The notes below the pieces were generated by a model. It saw only the letters and a program-made list of their open reading frames with translations, had not been told where the DNA came from and did not search any database. Shown here in pieces: positions 1 through 9,369 of a stretch of 64,000 nt of DNA (the stretch's first letter is position 1; every line of letters starts with the position of its first letter). The position numbers were made by a program, and so were the translations under genes. This stretch comes from JAEUJM01 sp041918615 (GTDB taxonomy: Bacteria; Actinomycetota; Acidimicrobiia; Acidimicrobiales; DATDAH01): the NCBI GenBank assembly GCA_041918615.1, contig JAYRVH010000057.1:1-64000 (forward strand), given 5' to 3'.

Positions 1-489
1 CACCGCATCAAGCACCGCAAGGTCGTGCCCTACGAGGAATCCATCCACGTGCCCCTCATCGTGCGCGGCCCCGGCTTCCCCGCAGGTGTCATCGCCCGCC
101 AGATCGTCGCCAACATCGACATCGCGCCCACGCTCGTGTCGGTGAGCGGGGTGACCGCCGGGCGCACCATGGACGGCCGATCGCTGCTGCCCGTCGCCCA
201 GTCGCCCGCCGTGGCCGCCGACCGCGCCGTGATGGTCGAGGACTGGCCGACCGGGACCTCACCCATGGTGCCGCACTACGAGGGCATCCGGACACCCGGC
301 TGGGTGTACCTCGAATACGACACCGGCGAACGCGAGCTCTACGACCTGAACGCCGACCCGTACCAGCTCACGAGCCTGCACGCCGACCCCGGCGCCGCCA
401 GGGACATGGCCCGCCTCGCCGAAGGACTGGGCCGCCTGCGCCGATGCGCAGGACCCACCTGCGACGTCACCGTCCCCCTCGTCCTGTGA
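1..489 (+). CDS. Sulfatase family hydrolase, C-terminal part (5' end outside window)
   Basis: The frame is open from the first base, so the gene begins upstream. The first visible residues match the conserved sulfatase segment with a basic stretch followed by YEESIHVPLIVRGPG, and the tail LYDLNADPYQLTSLH is the usual C-terminal strand of type I (arylsulfatase/choline-sulfatase) enzymes. The catalytic Cys/Ser and N-terminal metal ligands are not in the window, so substrate cannot be judged. It ends about 100 bp before the helicase start and is probably a separate transcription unit. Confidence 0.85.
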   Translation, partial: HRIKHRKVVPYEESIHVPLIVRGPGFPAGVIARQIVANIDIAPTLVSVSGVTAGRTMDGRSLLPVAQSPAVAADRAVMVEDWPTGTSPMVPHYEGIRTPGWVYLEYDTGERELYDLNADPYQLTSLHADPGAARDMARLAEGLGRLRRCAGPTCDVTVPLVL

Positions 490-588
490 CCGTCCGTGGT
501 GCCGGTGTGCTGGGGTGCCGGTACCGGCGTGTCACTGTCAGGGGGGTGGCCGCCGACGCAACGGGCACCGTTCCTCCACACTGGGTCG

Positions 589-3162
589 GTGCCCACCCGT
601 CTCCTCGACCATCTCCGGCCCTCGATGGACGGCGACGAGCTGTTGCTGGCGATCACCGAGTGGGCCGAGGAATCGGCACTCGAGCTCTACCCGCACCAGG
701 AGGAGGCCGTTCTCGAGCTGCTCTCGGGGTCGAACGTGATCCTGGCCACGCCGACCGGGTCGGGGAAGTCGCTGGTGGCGCTCGCGGCGCACGCCCGGTC
801 GGTGGCCGGAGGGGGGCGTAGCTGGTACACGGCGCCGGTCAAGGCGTTGGTGTCGGAGAAGTTCTTCGACCTCTGCCGCCAGCTCGGCCCCGAGAACGTC
901 GGTCTGCTGACCGGCGACACGGCCCTCAACGCCGACGCGCCGGTGATCTGCGCCACCACCGAGATCCTGGCCCATGTGGCCCTCAAGGACGGGCCTGACG
1001 CCGACCTCGACACCGTCGTGCTCGACGAGTTCCACTACTACGGCGACCCCGACCGGGGTTGGGCGTGGCAGGTGCCGCTGCTCGAGCTGTCCCAAGCGAC
1101 GTTCCTCCTCATGTCGGCGACGCTGGGTGACGTCACCTTCTTCCGCGACGAGCTGACCCGGCGGACCGGGCGGCCCACCGCGGTGATCGACGACGCAGTG
1201 CGGCCGGTGCCGTTGCGCTACGAGTACCGGCGCACGCTGCTGCACCACACGATCGAGGAACTGCTGGCCAGGGACGCGGCCCCGATGTACCTGGTCAACT
1301 TCTCGCAGAAGGACGCGGTGGCCCAGGCGTCAGCGATGGCGTCGGTGACCAAGCTGGACGACGGGGCGAAGGCGATCGTCGCCGAGGAGCTGGGTCGGGC
1401 GAAGATGCCGGCCGGCTTCGGGCGTGACCTCGCCCGCCTGCTGCGCAACGGGGTGGGCGTGCACCACGCCGGGATGCTCCCGCGCTACCGCCGCCTGGTC
1501 GAGCGGCTCACCCAGCAGGGAGTGCTCAAGGTGATCTCGGGCACCGACACCCTGGGCGTGGGTGTCAACCTGCCGATCCGGACCGTCGTCTTCACCCGGC
1601 TCTACAAGTACGACGGTGTCGAGAGCCGACTGCTGACGGCGCGGGAGTTCCACCAGATCGCCGGGCGGGCCGGCAGGGCCGGCTACGACACCGAGGGCCT
1701 GGTGGTAGCGCTCGCGCCCGATCACCAGGCGGAGAACGACGCGGCCGAGGCCAAGGCGGCCAATGACCCGAAGAAGAAGCGCAAGCTCAAGAAGGCATCG
1801 CCGCCGCGCGGCTTCGTGCACTACGACGAGGAGACGTTCGACCGGTTGCAGGCGGCGACGCCCGCGGCGCTCGAGTCGTCGTTCACGATCACGCCGGGCA
1901 TGCTCATGGCGCTGCTCGACCGGCCCGGCAACGCCTGGGACCACTGTCGCTCGCTGCTGCTCGACAACCACGAGCCCCGGTCGCGCCAGCGCCGCCACGT
2001 CCGCCGGACGATCAGCCTGTACAAGGCGCTACGCACCGCCGGCGTGGTCCGTCAGCTCGAGACGCCCGACGCGTACGGGCGCTTCGTCGAAGTCGATCAC
2101 GCGCTCCAGGACGACTTCGCGCTCGACCAGCTCCTGTCGCCCTTCCTGCTGGCGGCCATCCCGCAGCTGGACGCCGACGACGAGTCGTACGCGCTGGCGC
2201 TGCTCGCCCTGGTCGAGGCCGTCGTCGACAACCCGGTCCCGATCCTCCTGGCCCAGAAGGACAAGGCCAAGGACGAGGCGATGGCGGCCATGAAGGCCGC
2301 GGGCGTCGAGTACGAGGAGCGGATCGCCGAGCTGGACAAGATCAACTACCCGCAGCCGATGCGCGAGCAGATCTACGACGTGTTCGACCGGTGGCGGGTG
2401 ACCAACCCGTGGATCGGTGATCGCAACATCGCACCCAAGGGTGTGGTGCGCGACCTGTGGGATCGGGCCATGGACTTCCCTTCGTTCGTGCGCTACCTGG
2501 GGATCAAACGCTCGGAAGGCCTGCTGCTCCGCTACCTGTCCGACGTGTACAAGACCATCTTGCGGGCCGTGCCCGACGAGGCCAAGACCGACGAGGTCGA
2601 CGAACTGACGGACTGGCTGGGCGCCGTGATCCGGACCACCGACTCGTCACTGCTCGACGAGTGGACGGCGATGTTCTCCCCCGAGGCCACCGTCGACGTC
2701 GACGCGTTGGAGGAAGCGGCCGAGCCCGAGGTCGACATCACCACCGACCGTCGCGCCTTCCGCGCCCTCGTCCGCACCCGGGTGTTCCGCTGGGTGCAGT
2801 ACGCCGCCACCGGCCGATGGGCGGCGTGGTCCGACGACCTCACCGAGATCGGCAACCACGGCTGGAACGAACGCAAGCTGATCGAGCAGTTCGAGCCCTA
2901 CTTCGAGGCGTATCCCGACGCCGCCCGGAACGAGGCGATCGGCATCGACGGCGAGGCCCGAGGGCCCGACCGCTTCGTGGTCGCCGACGAGGGCCCGAGC
3001 GGCCCCTCAGAGCGGGGAACGGGTGACCTCTGGACGGTCGAGCAGATCCTCGTCGACCCCGAGGGTCACGACGAGTGGTACCTCGAAGTCACCGTCGACC
3101 TCCCCGCCTCCGCGGAAGCCGGCGAGATCGTCGCCGGCGTGGAGGGCCTGCGCCGGCGCTGA
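589..3162 (+). CDS. Ski2-like DEAD/DEAH-box helicase with DUF3516 C-terminus
   Basis: ATP-dependent superfamily 2 nucleic-acid helicase, 857 residues from the GTG chosen here. Visible motifs: Walker A ATPTGSGKS (about 53-61), motif II DEFH (146-149), SAT (176), motif V GTDTLGVGVNLP and motif VI QIAGRAGRAG (356-365). After motif VI comes a lysine-rich stretch (NDPKKKRKLKK) and a long helical C-terminal half, as I recall for the actinobacterial DUF3516 helicases, whose exact role is unknown to me. An upstream GTG at 496 gives an unlikely low-complexity extension; GTG 589 begins VPTRLLDHL, like family N-termini. ATG 625 is the alternative. Confidence 0.9.
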   Translation: MPTRLLDHLRPSMDGDELLLAITEWAEESALELYPHQEEAVLELLSGSNVILATPTGSGKSLVALAAHARSVAGGGRSWYTAPVKALVSEKFFDLCRQLGPENVGLLTGDTALNADAPVICATTEILAHVALKDGPDADLDTVVLDEFHYYGDPDRGWAWQVPLLELSQATFLLMSATLGDVTFFRDELTRRTGRPTAVIDDAVRPVPLRYEYRRTLLHHTIEELLARDAAPMYLVNFSQKDAVAQASAMASVTKLDDGAKAIVAEELGRAKMPAGFGRDLARLLRNGVGVHHAGMLPRYRRLVERLTQQGVLKVISGTDTLGVGVNLPIRTVVFTRLYKYDGVESRLLTAREFHQIAGRAGRAGYDTEGLVVALAPDHQAENDAAEAKAANDPKKKRKLKKASPPRGFVHYDEETFDRLQAATPAALESSFTITPGMLMALLDRPGNAWDHCRSLLLDNHEPRSRQRRHVRRTISLYKALRTAGVVRQLETPDAYGRFVEVDHALQDDFALDQLLSPFLLAAIPQLDADDESYALALLALVEAVVDNPVPILLAQKDKAKDEAMAAMKAAGVEYEERIAELDKINYPQPMREQIYDVFDRWRVTNPWIGDRNIAPKGVVRDLWDRAMDFPSFVRYLGIKRSEGLLLRYLSDVYKTILRAVPDEAKTDEVDELTDWLGAVIRTTDSSLLDEWTAMFSPEATVDVDALEEAAEPEVDITTDRRAFRALVRTRVFRWVQYAATGRWAAWSDDLTEIGNHGWNERKLIEQFEPYFEAYPDAARNEAIGIDGEARGPDRFVVADEGPSGPSERGTGDLWTVEQILVDPEGHDEWYLEVTVDLPASAEAGEIVAGVEGLRRR

Positions 3163-3181
3163 CCGGGCCCCGGCCGGCGCA
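3149..3181 (+). terminator. Possible hairpin overlapping the helicase stop
   Basis: TGCGCCGG at 3149-3156 and CCGGCGCA at 3174-3181 form a perfect 8-bp stem with a 17-nt loop that contains the stop codon. There is no U-rich tail, so termination is only a guess. Confidence 0.25.
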
Positions 3182-3304
3182 TCAGCCTGGCGACGCGTCA
3201 GTCGTCGTTCCCAACGCCCAGCCTCCGGACGGGAGCGCCGACTAGGTTGCGGGCTGGGCGCGGTTGCTGGCCGGTCCACCCGCACGCCGAGGAATGGATG
3301 GATC

Positions 3305-3904
3305 ATGCAGAGGTTGCTCACCGCGATGGGCCTCGTGGCGATCATGGTGTCGACGGCCGCAGCTCAACCGCACGCCGGAGCCGCTGAGCCGAGCGCGCCT
3401 TCGCCGTACGTCCTGTTCGACCGGGTCGACGAGCCTTCGAACCAGTCCGATCGGACCACCGACATCGAGCGGGTCGTCCTCGTCCACGGCTCGAAGGTGC
3501 GGGTCGCCGTTCAAGCCCGGGAAGTGATGCCGTTCGAGGACTGGTGGTTCTGGGATCCCCCGACGAACATCAACGAGCTGTTCTCCTTGCGCATCACGCT
3601 GGTTGCGAGGAGCGCATCGGGCACCGAGAGCCGACATCTCCTGCGGGTGGGCTCGTCTGCTCCCGGGGCGGCGGCCACTGCATCACTCGACACGAGCCCC
3701 GATTGCCCCGTCACCCAGCAGTACCTGCCGTCCCGCCGGCGGTACAGCTTCACGTTCGCCGGGTCGTGTCTCGGGAGCCCGACGACCATTCGGTTCAAGG
3801 TCCGCTCCGACATGGACGCCCACGCTGGTCTCGACCTGGGCTTCCACCACTGGGACCGGGCACCCGGATCAGGATTGTCGGCGCCGGTTCGCCAAGCCCC
3901 ATGA
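3305..3904 (+). CDS. Secreted protein of unknown function, 199 aa
   Basis: The ATG at 3305 starts a clear signal peptide: basic N-terminus, hydrophobic LTAMGLVAIMVSTAAA, then a likely cleavage after AAA before QPHAG. The mature part has no family I recognise; it contains two cysteines (DCPVTQ and GSCLGS) and a WWFWDPP cluster, compatible with a small beta-rich exported domain. A TAGGTT at 3243-3248 could be a -10 element. The stop overlaps the next start (ATGA), so the two secreted proteins are translationally coupled. An open frame extends upstream into the helicase but is a frame shadow. Confidence 0.75.
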   Translation: MQRLLTAMGLVAIMVSTAAAQPHAGAAEPSAPSPYVLFDRVDEPSNQSDRTTDIERVVLVHGSKVRVAVQAREVMPFEDWWFWDPPTNINELFSLRITLVARSASGTESRHLLRVGSSAPGAAATASLDTSPDCPVTQQYLPSRRRYSFTFAGSCLGSPTTIRFKVRSDMDAHAGLDLGFHHWDRAPGSGLSAPVRQAP

Positions 3905-4803
3905 GGCGCTCGCCCCGCCGTGGTCGGCCGGCCCGGGGGTCTGCGACACTCGTGATCGTGTTGGTGGCCGTCGTGGGCCTGTCGGCTCCGTTGAACGCCG
4001 TCGCGTCCGCTCAGACGCCCGCGGGTCGGGCGGCATCGCCTTCCCTGCACCGTCCGGCGACACGAGCAGCCGCACGGGTGGTGCCCACCGTTTCTGTCAT
4101 CGCCGATCCGGCCACGGCCGTGGTCGTCCAGCAGACCAGTTGCGGCGATGATGACCTGATCGAGCCAGGCGCTTTCGTCTTCACCCGCGACGACCCGACC
4201 GGCCCCTTGCCCGTGGGGTACACGTTGGGAGGCGATGCGGTCGCGGGTCGCGACTACGCGGCGCTCCCCGGCGAGGTCGCCTTCGCCGACGGTCAGACGA
4301 GCGTGACCGTGCCGGTCGTACCACCGCCGACCCTGTCGGGAATGGCAGTCCTCACCGCGGTCGTCTCCGCCCGGCCTGGCTACCGCGTCGGAGTCACCGG
4401 CACGGCGTCGGTGGCACTCCATGGCGTCCACGTGGACTGCTTCCCGAACACCTTGTGGATCAAGAACCGGATTCGTGGGGACGCGCCCAACCCGCCGGCG
4501 TTCTCGATGCGGCTGCAGTGTTCGGGACGCGGTGGCGCCGAGGAGCACCTGTTGACCTTCACGGACCAGACCGTGCAGACCGTCCGGGTGCCCGCCACGC
4601 GCAACCTCTGCGTGCTCAAGGAGATCGACGCCGGCGGCGCCGCCAGCGTCGAGTACTTCGCCAGGTCGGCATCCGGGGACGCCACCTCCGGTCCGAGATC
4701 GGCTCGGGTGGAGTTCGGGGCACGCGGCGGCGGATACGCCAGGTTGCGGGTCACGAACCGGTTCTCCGGATCCTGTCCCACCACACCGCCGAACTACTGC
4801 TGA
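3901..4803 (+). CDS. Secreted protein with Calx-beta-like domain, 300 aa
   Basis: Start ATG at 3901 overlaps the preceding stop by four bases. Residues about 15-36 are a signal peptide ending VASA. The segment around residues 100-140 (GGDAVAGRDYAALPGEVAF followed by a DGQTSVTVPV strand) matches the Calx-beta pattern of an immunoglobulin-like extracellular domain. The C-terminal part has four cysteines and ends NRFSGSCPTTPPNYC, similar in feel to surface-protein tail domains. No catalytic motif is visible. Probably works with the co-translated 199-residue neighbour at the cell surface; role unknown. Confidence 0.7.
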   Translation: MRRSPRRGRPARGSATLVIVLVAVVGLSAPLNAVASAQTPAGRAASPSLHRPATRAAARVVPTVSVIADPATAVVVQQTSCGDDDLIEPGAFVFTRDDPTGPLPVGYTLGGDAVAGRDYAALPGEVAFADGQTSVTVPVVPPPTLSGMAVLTAVVSARPGYRVGVTGTASVALHGVHVDCFPNTLWIKNRIRGDAPNPPAFSMRLQCSGRGGAEEHLLTFTDQTVQTVRVPATRNLCVLKEIDAGGAASVEYFARSASGDATSGPRSARVEFGARGGGYARLRVTNRFSGSCPTTPPNYC

Positions 4804-4834
4804 CGCCGATCACACCTCGACGGTGTCGACCAGC

Positions 4835-4863
4835 GGCAACCTGACACCGACGTTAGCTACTGT
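4835..4863 (+). promoter_or_regulatory. Promoter with palindromic operator, site A
   Basis: Operator CTGACACCGACGTTAG lies at 4841-4856, a 12/12 match to CTRACR-N4-YGTYAG. It fills the 17-nt spacer before a TACTGT -10-like hexamer (4858-4863); the -35 position (GGCAAC) is poor. It sits 84 bp before the BVMO start. The same geometry is seen at site C (16302). Confidence 0.65.
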
Positions 4864-4939
4864 GGGCGGGGACGTCAGCGAACGCGACGACGGGCCGAAT
4901 GGATGCGCCGTCCCGGGACGAGCCGACCAAGAGGGGACG

Positions 4940-6784
4940 ATGGATCGAAACGGTGGGCCCACGGGCTACGACCCCGAGGCGGTGCGGGCCAAGTACCTGG
5001 AGGAGCGGGACCGGCGACTGGTCCCCGGCCGGGCCGACATCCGCGACCTGCGACACGACGAGCGGTTCTCGAGGTACCGCGACGACCCGTTCACTCCCGT
5101 CACCGAGCGGGCGCCGGTTCGCGACGACGTCGACGTCGTGATCGTGGGCGCAGGGATCGCCGGGATCCTCGCCGGCGTCGAGCTGCGCAAGGCCGGTGTC
5201 GAGCGGGTCCGCATCGTCGACCAGGCCGGCGGCATGGGCGGCACCTGGTACTGGAACCGCTACCCGGGGGTGATGTGCGACGTCGAGTCCTACATCTACC
5301 TCCCGATGCTCGAGGAGCTGGGCTACGTCCCGAAGGACCGGTACGCGACCGGTGAGGAGATCCGGCTGCACCTCCAGGCCATCGCCGACCGGTTCGACCT
5401 CGTGGCCGACGCCCTGTTCCACACCCGGATCCAGCGTGGCGAGTGGGATGAGGGCGCGGCCCGCTGGCGGATCCAGACAGATCGCGGCGACGAGCTGACC
5501 GCCCGGTACTACGTGCTCGCGGTCGGGATCCTCAACCTGCTCAAGCTGCCGGCCATCGGTGGCATGGAGGACTTCGGCGGGCACTCGTTCCACTCGGCGC
5601 GGTGGGACTACGGCTACACCGGCGGGGGCCCCGGACAGCCCCTCACCCAGCTGGGCGACAAGGTCGTCGGACTCATCGGCACCGGAGCGACGGGCATCCA
5701 GTGCCTGCCGCCGCTGGCTGCGGCCGCCGAGCACGTCTACGTGTTCCAGCGCACGCCGTCGGCCATCGGCGTGCGCGCCAACCGCGAGACCGAGCCCGAC
5801 TTCGCCGAAGGTCTGGCGCCGGGCTGGCAGCAGGCGCGGATGGACAACTTCCAGGCCGTCATGATGGGCAAACCGGTCGACGAGGACCTCACCGACGACG
5901 GGTGGACCCACCACTACGCCGCGGTGCAGCACCCGCCGCGGCACGAGGGCATGACCGTCGAGGAATACCTCCGCGGCGCCGAGGAGCTCGACTACGGGAT
6001 CATGGAGGAGCACCGGCGCCGGGTCGAGGACCTGGTGGCTGATCCCGACGCGGCCGAGGTGCTGAAGCCCTGGTACCGCTACCTCTGCAAGCGGCCGTGC
6101 TTCCACGACGAGTACCTGCAGGCGTTCAACAACCCGAACGTCACCCTCGTCGACTGCCCGGGCGGCATCGAGCGGGTCACCGAGCAGGGCCCCGTCGTCG
6201 ACGGCCGGCAGTATGACGTGGACTGCCTCGTCTACAGCACGGGCTTCGAGGCCGAGCTCACGCCGCTGTTCCGTCGGGCCGGCCACGACATCGTCGGCCG
6301 CCACGGCATCAGCCTGGCCGAGAAGTGGGCCGACGGCGCCGCCAGCCTCTTCGGCATGATGACCCGCGGCTTCCCGAACCTGTTCGTGATGCCCGCGCCG
6401 GGCCAGCAGGCGGTGGTCACCGTCAACTACACGCAGCTCGCCGTTCTGGGGGCCGAGTTCGTCGGCCGCACCGTCGCCATGCTCGACGGGCGCGGTGCAG
6501 GGCCGTTCGAGGTGAGCGCCGAGGCCGAGGCGGACTGGTCGCAGACGATCATCGATTCCTTCGTGGACGCGAGCAGCGTGATGTCCGCCTGCACGCCGTC
6601 GCGGATCAACCTCGAGGGCCACCCCGAGGCGATGAACCCGCGCAACGGCAACTTCGGGCGCGGCTTCGGTGACTACTTCGGCTACCGCCGCCTGCTCGAG
6701 GAGTGGCTCGACCGAGGCGACTGCCAGGGCCTGGAGCTCGACGAGGATGGGCGCTCGCAACCTGCACATCCGAGCGAGCCGTAG
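4940..6784 (+). CDS. Flavin-containing monooxygenase, Baeyer-Villiger type
   Basis: 614 residues from ATG 4940, preceded by a GAGGGG ribosome site. Two Rossmann motifs are visible, FAD-binding VGAGIAGILAG near residue 70 and NADPH-binding GLIGTGATGIQCLPP near residue 245. Between them is FGGHSFHSARWD, which fits the BVMO fingerprint FxGxxxHxxxW(P/D). Such enzymes insert oxygen next to a ketone, giving an ester or lactone. The N-terminal extension of about 60 residues resembles the larger BVMOs acting on cyclic or steroid ketones. An SDR (8 bp downstream) and a lactonase-like amidohydrolase follow in one operon, which fits an alcohol-ketone-lactone-hydroxyacid route. Confidence 0.9.
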   Translation: MDRNGGPTGYDPEAVRAKYLEERDRRLVPGRADIRDLRHDERFSRYRDDPFTPVTERAPVRDDVDVVIVGAGIAGILAGVELRKAGVERVRIVDQAGGMGGTWYWNRYPGVMCDVESYIYLPMLEELGYVPKDRYATGEEIRLHLQAIADRFDLVADALFHTRIQRGEWDEGAARWRIQTDRGDELTARYYVLAVGILNLLKLPAIGGMEDFGGHSFHSARWDYGYTGGGPGQPLTQLGDKVVGLIGTGATGIQCLPPLAAAAEHVYVFQRTPSAIGVRANRETEPDFAEGLAPGWQQARMDNFQAVMMGKPVDEDLTDDGWTHHYAAVQHPPRHEGMTVEEYLRGAEELDYGIMEEHRRRVEDLVADPDAAEVLKPWYRYLCKRPCFHDEYLQAFNNPNVTLVDCPGGIERVTEQGPVVDGRQYDVDCLVYSTGFEAELTPLFRRAGHDIVGRHGISLAEKWADGAASLFGMMTRGFPNLFVMPAPGQQAVVTVNYTQLAVLGAEFVGRTVAMLDGRGAGPFEVSAEAEADWSQTIIDSFVDASSVMSACTPSRINLEGHPEAMNPRNGNFGRGFGDYFGYRRLLEEWLDRGDCQGLELDEDGRSQPAHPSEP

Positions 6785-6792
6785 GAGGAGGA

Positions 6793-8457
6793 GTGGCGAG
6801 CGCAGCGTCGAACGATCGCCAGCGGGTCGCCGTCGTCACCGGCGGCGGCGGCGGGATCGGCGCCGCGATCGCCGAGGAGCTGGGCCGAACGGGGGCGTTC
6901 GTGGTCACCCTGGATCCCCTCGTGTCCGTCGACGGCTCGGAGCAGCTTCCGAGCCCCGAGGAGACCACCGCCGGCCGCATCGTCGCCGCCGGCGGATCGG
7001 CCAGGGCGTCGTCGGTCTCGGTGACCGACCGTTCGGGGGTCAGCGGCCTCTTCGCCGACCTCGCCGACGAGTTCGGCGGGCTCGACGCGGTGGTGAACGT
7101 CGCCGGCATCACCCGGCAGATGAGCTACACCGAGGGCAGCGAGGAGGACTGGCTGAGCGTCCTGTCCGTGCACCTCGACGGCTACCGCAACGTGCTCGAC
7201 GCCGCCCTGCCCCTCATGGCCGCGGCCGGGCGCGGCCACCTGCTCGGGGTGACCTCCGGCTCGGGGTGGCGACCGGCGGACACCGGCGCATACGGCTGTG
7301 CCAAGCGGGCAGTGGCGGCGCTGACGTGGCAGTTGGGCCGCCATGCCCCTCCGGGCGTCGTGGTGAACGCCGTGTCACCGATCGCGATGACCCGGATGGT
7401 CGTGGCGGCGATGGAACGCCACCGGGCAAAGGCCGCCAGCGAGGTCTCTTCGACCACCGGCAGCCTCGCGCTCGGCTCGTTGATGCCCACGCCGCAACAA
7501 CTGGGGCCGTTGGGTGCGCACCTCGTGGGCGAGGGGTTCGCGGGATGTCGCGGGCAGGTGCTCTTCATTGCGGGCTCCGAGCTGGCGTTGATCGACGAAC
7601 CCCGGCTCCTCGAGGTGCTCGGCACCGAGGGCCTGCCCTCGCTGGCCCAGGCGCTCGAGTTGGTCACCCCGGGGGCGCTGGTGCCGGCCGAGGTGCACCA
7701 GGTGAGCAACGGCGGCAGCAACCCCCGCTTCGCCCCAACCGTCGTGGCGACGTCCGGCACGACGCTCCCGCCCTCGGCGGTGCGCTCGTGCGCCATCGTG
7801 GCCGACCGCCCCGGGACAGCCACCGCCGTGGTCGCCGCTCTCGACGCTCGAGGGGTGCCGGCCATGGTCGTGCCGACCGACGGCCTCGTGCCCGGCTTCG
7901 AGGGCGCGGCCGCGGCCCTGGCCTCGATCATCGACGCCAACGGCCAGGTCGATGCCCTGGTCATCGCGTTGGCCGGCGACCGTCCCGCCGCGGGGGTCAG
8001 GAGCGAGTGGGAGCGTGTCCTCGCTGAGCACGAGGGGATCGTGGACCACGTCTGTGCCGACGCCGCGTGGGCCAGGGCCGTGGCCGACCACGCGGTGCGA
8101 ACCGACACACCGATGCGCCTCGTGACCCTCACCGAGGCCGCCACCGCTGGTGGCCTGAGCAGGGCCCAGGCGGCGGCACAGCACGCACGGTCGGCTCGGG
8201 GCGCCACCGGCGGCCTCGTGGCGCACTTCGCCGTCGGCGTCGAGTCGCACGGGGCCGCCGCCGCATCGTCGGTCGGGGAGCTGGCCGCCCACCTGGTGTG
8301 CAGTCCCGAGGCGCCGCCCCTGTCGGGGGCCGAGCTGGTGGTCGGCGCCGGCACCATCGGCCTGCGCAGCCACCCGCGGGTCGGAGCCGGCATCACCCTC
8401 GGTGGAGCCGGCGTCCCGCGGTGGCTCGACGACGTGCTCGACAGGAGCGCTCGATGA
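6793..8457 (+). CDS. Tandem short-chain dehydrogenase, fused active + degenerate SDR
   Basis: GTG 6793 follows an excellent AGGAGGAGGA ribosome site. Residues about 12-240 are a classical SDR: GGGGGIGAAIAEELG cofactor loop, NVAG, Ser in TSGSG and the catalytic YGCAK. From about residue 325 to 554 a second Rossmann-like unit follows (SCAIVADRPGTATAVVAAL, later QAAAQHARSARG), lacking a glycine-rich loop and YxxxK, so probably structural. At 554 residues it is about twice a usual SDR. It probably interconverts an alcohol and a ketone for the BVMO upstream. The stop overlaps the amidohydrolase start by ATGA. Confidence 0.8.
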   Translation: MASAASNDRQRVAVVTGGGGGIGAAIAEELGRTGAFVVTLDPLVSVDGSEQLPSPEETTAGRIVAAGGSARASSVSVTDRSGVSGLFADLADEFGGLDAVVNVAGITRQMSYTEGSEEDWLSVLSVHLDGYRNVLDAALPLMAAAGRGHLLGVTSGSGWRPADTGAYGCAKRAVAALTWQLGRHAPPGVVVNAVSPIAMTRMVVAAMERHRAKAASEVSSTTGSLALGSLMPTPQQLGPLGAHLVGEGFAGCRGQVLFIAGSELALIDEPRLLEVLGTEGLPSLAQALELVTPGALVPAEVHQVSNGGSNPRFAPTVVATSGTTLPPSAVRSCAIVADRPGTATAVVAALDARGVPAMVVPTDGLVPGFEGAAAALASIIDANGQVDALVIALAGDRPAAGVRSEWERVLAEHEGIVDHVCADAAWARAVADHAVRTDTPMRLVTLTEAATAGGLSRAQAAAQHARSARGATGGLVAHFAVGVESHGAAAASSVGELAAHLVCSPEAPPLSGAELVVGAGTIGLRSHPRVGAGITLGGAGVPRWLDDVLDRSAR

Positions 8458-9320
8458 CCGGACGACCGACCCGGATCATCGACGCCCACGTGCACCTGTG
8501 GGACCCGGCCAACACCGATTGGTACCCCTACCTGTCCGGGCGTCGGCAACTGGACCTGGGCGACATCTCGGGGATGGCACGGCGCTTCGACGTGCCCACC
8601 TACCTGGCCGAATCCAGCGGGTGGAACGTCGAGAAGCTGGTGAACGTGGCGGCTGCCACCGGTCCCCACTCGATCGACGAGACGCTCGAGATGGACCGGC
8701 GCGCCGACGTCGACGGCCACCCTGCCGCGCTGGTCGGAGGGGTCACGCCGACTGAGTCGACCGCGGGGGCGGTGGCGCAACTCGACCGTCAGATGGCCGC
8801 GTCTCGCTTCAGGGGCGTCCGTCCGATGGGGCAGTTCGACGGCCCGCTGCCGTCGGCCGAGGTGCTCCACGAGGTGCAGGACCGGGGCCTGGTGTTCGAG
8901 CTCATGGCCCATCCCGATCAGCTCCAGGTGGCGGCCCGAGGGCTCGCGCCGTTCGACGACCTCGTGGTGGTCGTGGAGCACGTCGGCTGGCCGCGGTCGG
9001 CCGAGCCCGACGAGCAGGCCCTCTGGAGGGAGGGCCTCGCCGCCCTCGCCGGCCTCGGCGACCGGGTCGCGTGCAAGTTGTCCGGGCTGGCCATGCCCTT
9101 GGGGTCGACGCGCGTCGACGTCCTGCGCCCCTGGCTCGAGCACGCCATCGACACGTTCGGTGTGGACCGATGCCTGTTCGCCAGCAACTTCCCGGTCGAC
9201 GGATTGCACGGCACCTTCGGCGAGCTGTTCACGACCTATGCCACGGTGACGGCCGGCCTCGACGAGGTGTCGCGCGACAAGCTCTTCGCCGCCAACGCCG
9301 AGCGCATCTACCGCTGCTGA
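8454..9320 (+). CDS. Amidohydrolase-2 family, lactonase-like
   Basis: 288 residues beginning MTGRPTRIIDAHVHLWDP. DAHVHLWDP holds the HxH metal ligands of the metal-dependent TIM-barrel hydrolases. The short length and the HLWDP signature resemble the L-fuconolactonase / 2-pyrone-4,6-dicarboxylate lactonase branch (COG3618-like) rather than the decarboxylase branch. Near the C-terminus RCLFASNFPVDG supplies the usual late segment. Directly coupled to the SDR and BVMO, so opening of the BVMO lactone product is an attractive but inferred role. Confidence 0.8.
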   Translation: MTGRPTRIIDAHVHLWDPANTDWYPYLSGRRQLDLGDISGMARRFDVPTYLAESSGWNVEKLVNVAAATGPHSIDETLEMDRRADVDGHPAALVGGVTPTESTAGAVAQLDRQMAASRFRGVRPMGQFDGPLPSAEVLHEVQDRGLVFELMAHPDQLQVAARGLAPFDDLVVVVEHVGWPRSAEPDEQALWREGLAALAGLGDRVACKLSGLAMPLGSTRVDVLRPWLEHAIDTFGVDRCLFASNFPVDGLHGTFGELFTTYATVTAGLDEVSRDKLFAANAERIYRC

Positions 9321-9369
9321 CAGCGACCATGGGGCGGGGGCCTCTCCTGCGCCTGACCAACGCTCCTAC

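Noticed and set aside
1771..1800. Lysine-rich PKKKRKLKK in the helicase as evidence of eukaryotic origin (nuclear signal)
   Set aside because: A basic stretch at this place is, as I recall, usual for DUF3516 helicases in actinobacteria.
4853..6769. Long open frame antisense to the BVMO gene (over 600 codons)
   Set aside because: High GC lengthens antisense frames; composition is Ala/Arg/Val/His-rich with no motifs, while the sense strand has full BVMO signatures.
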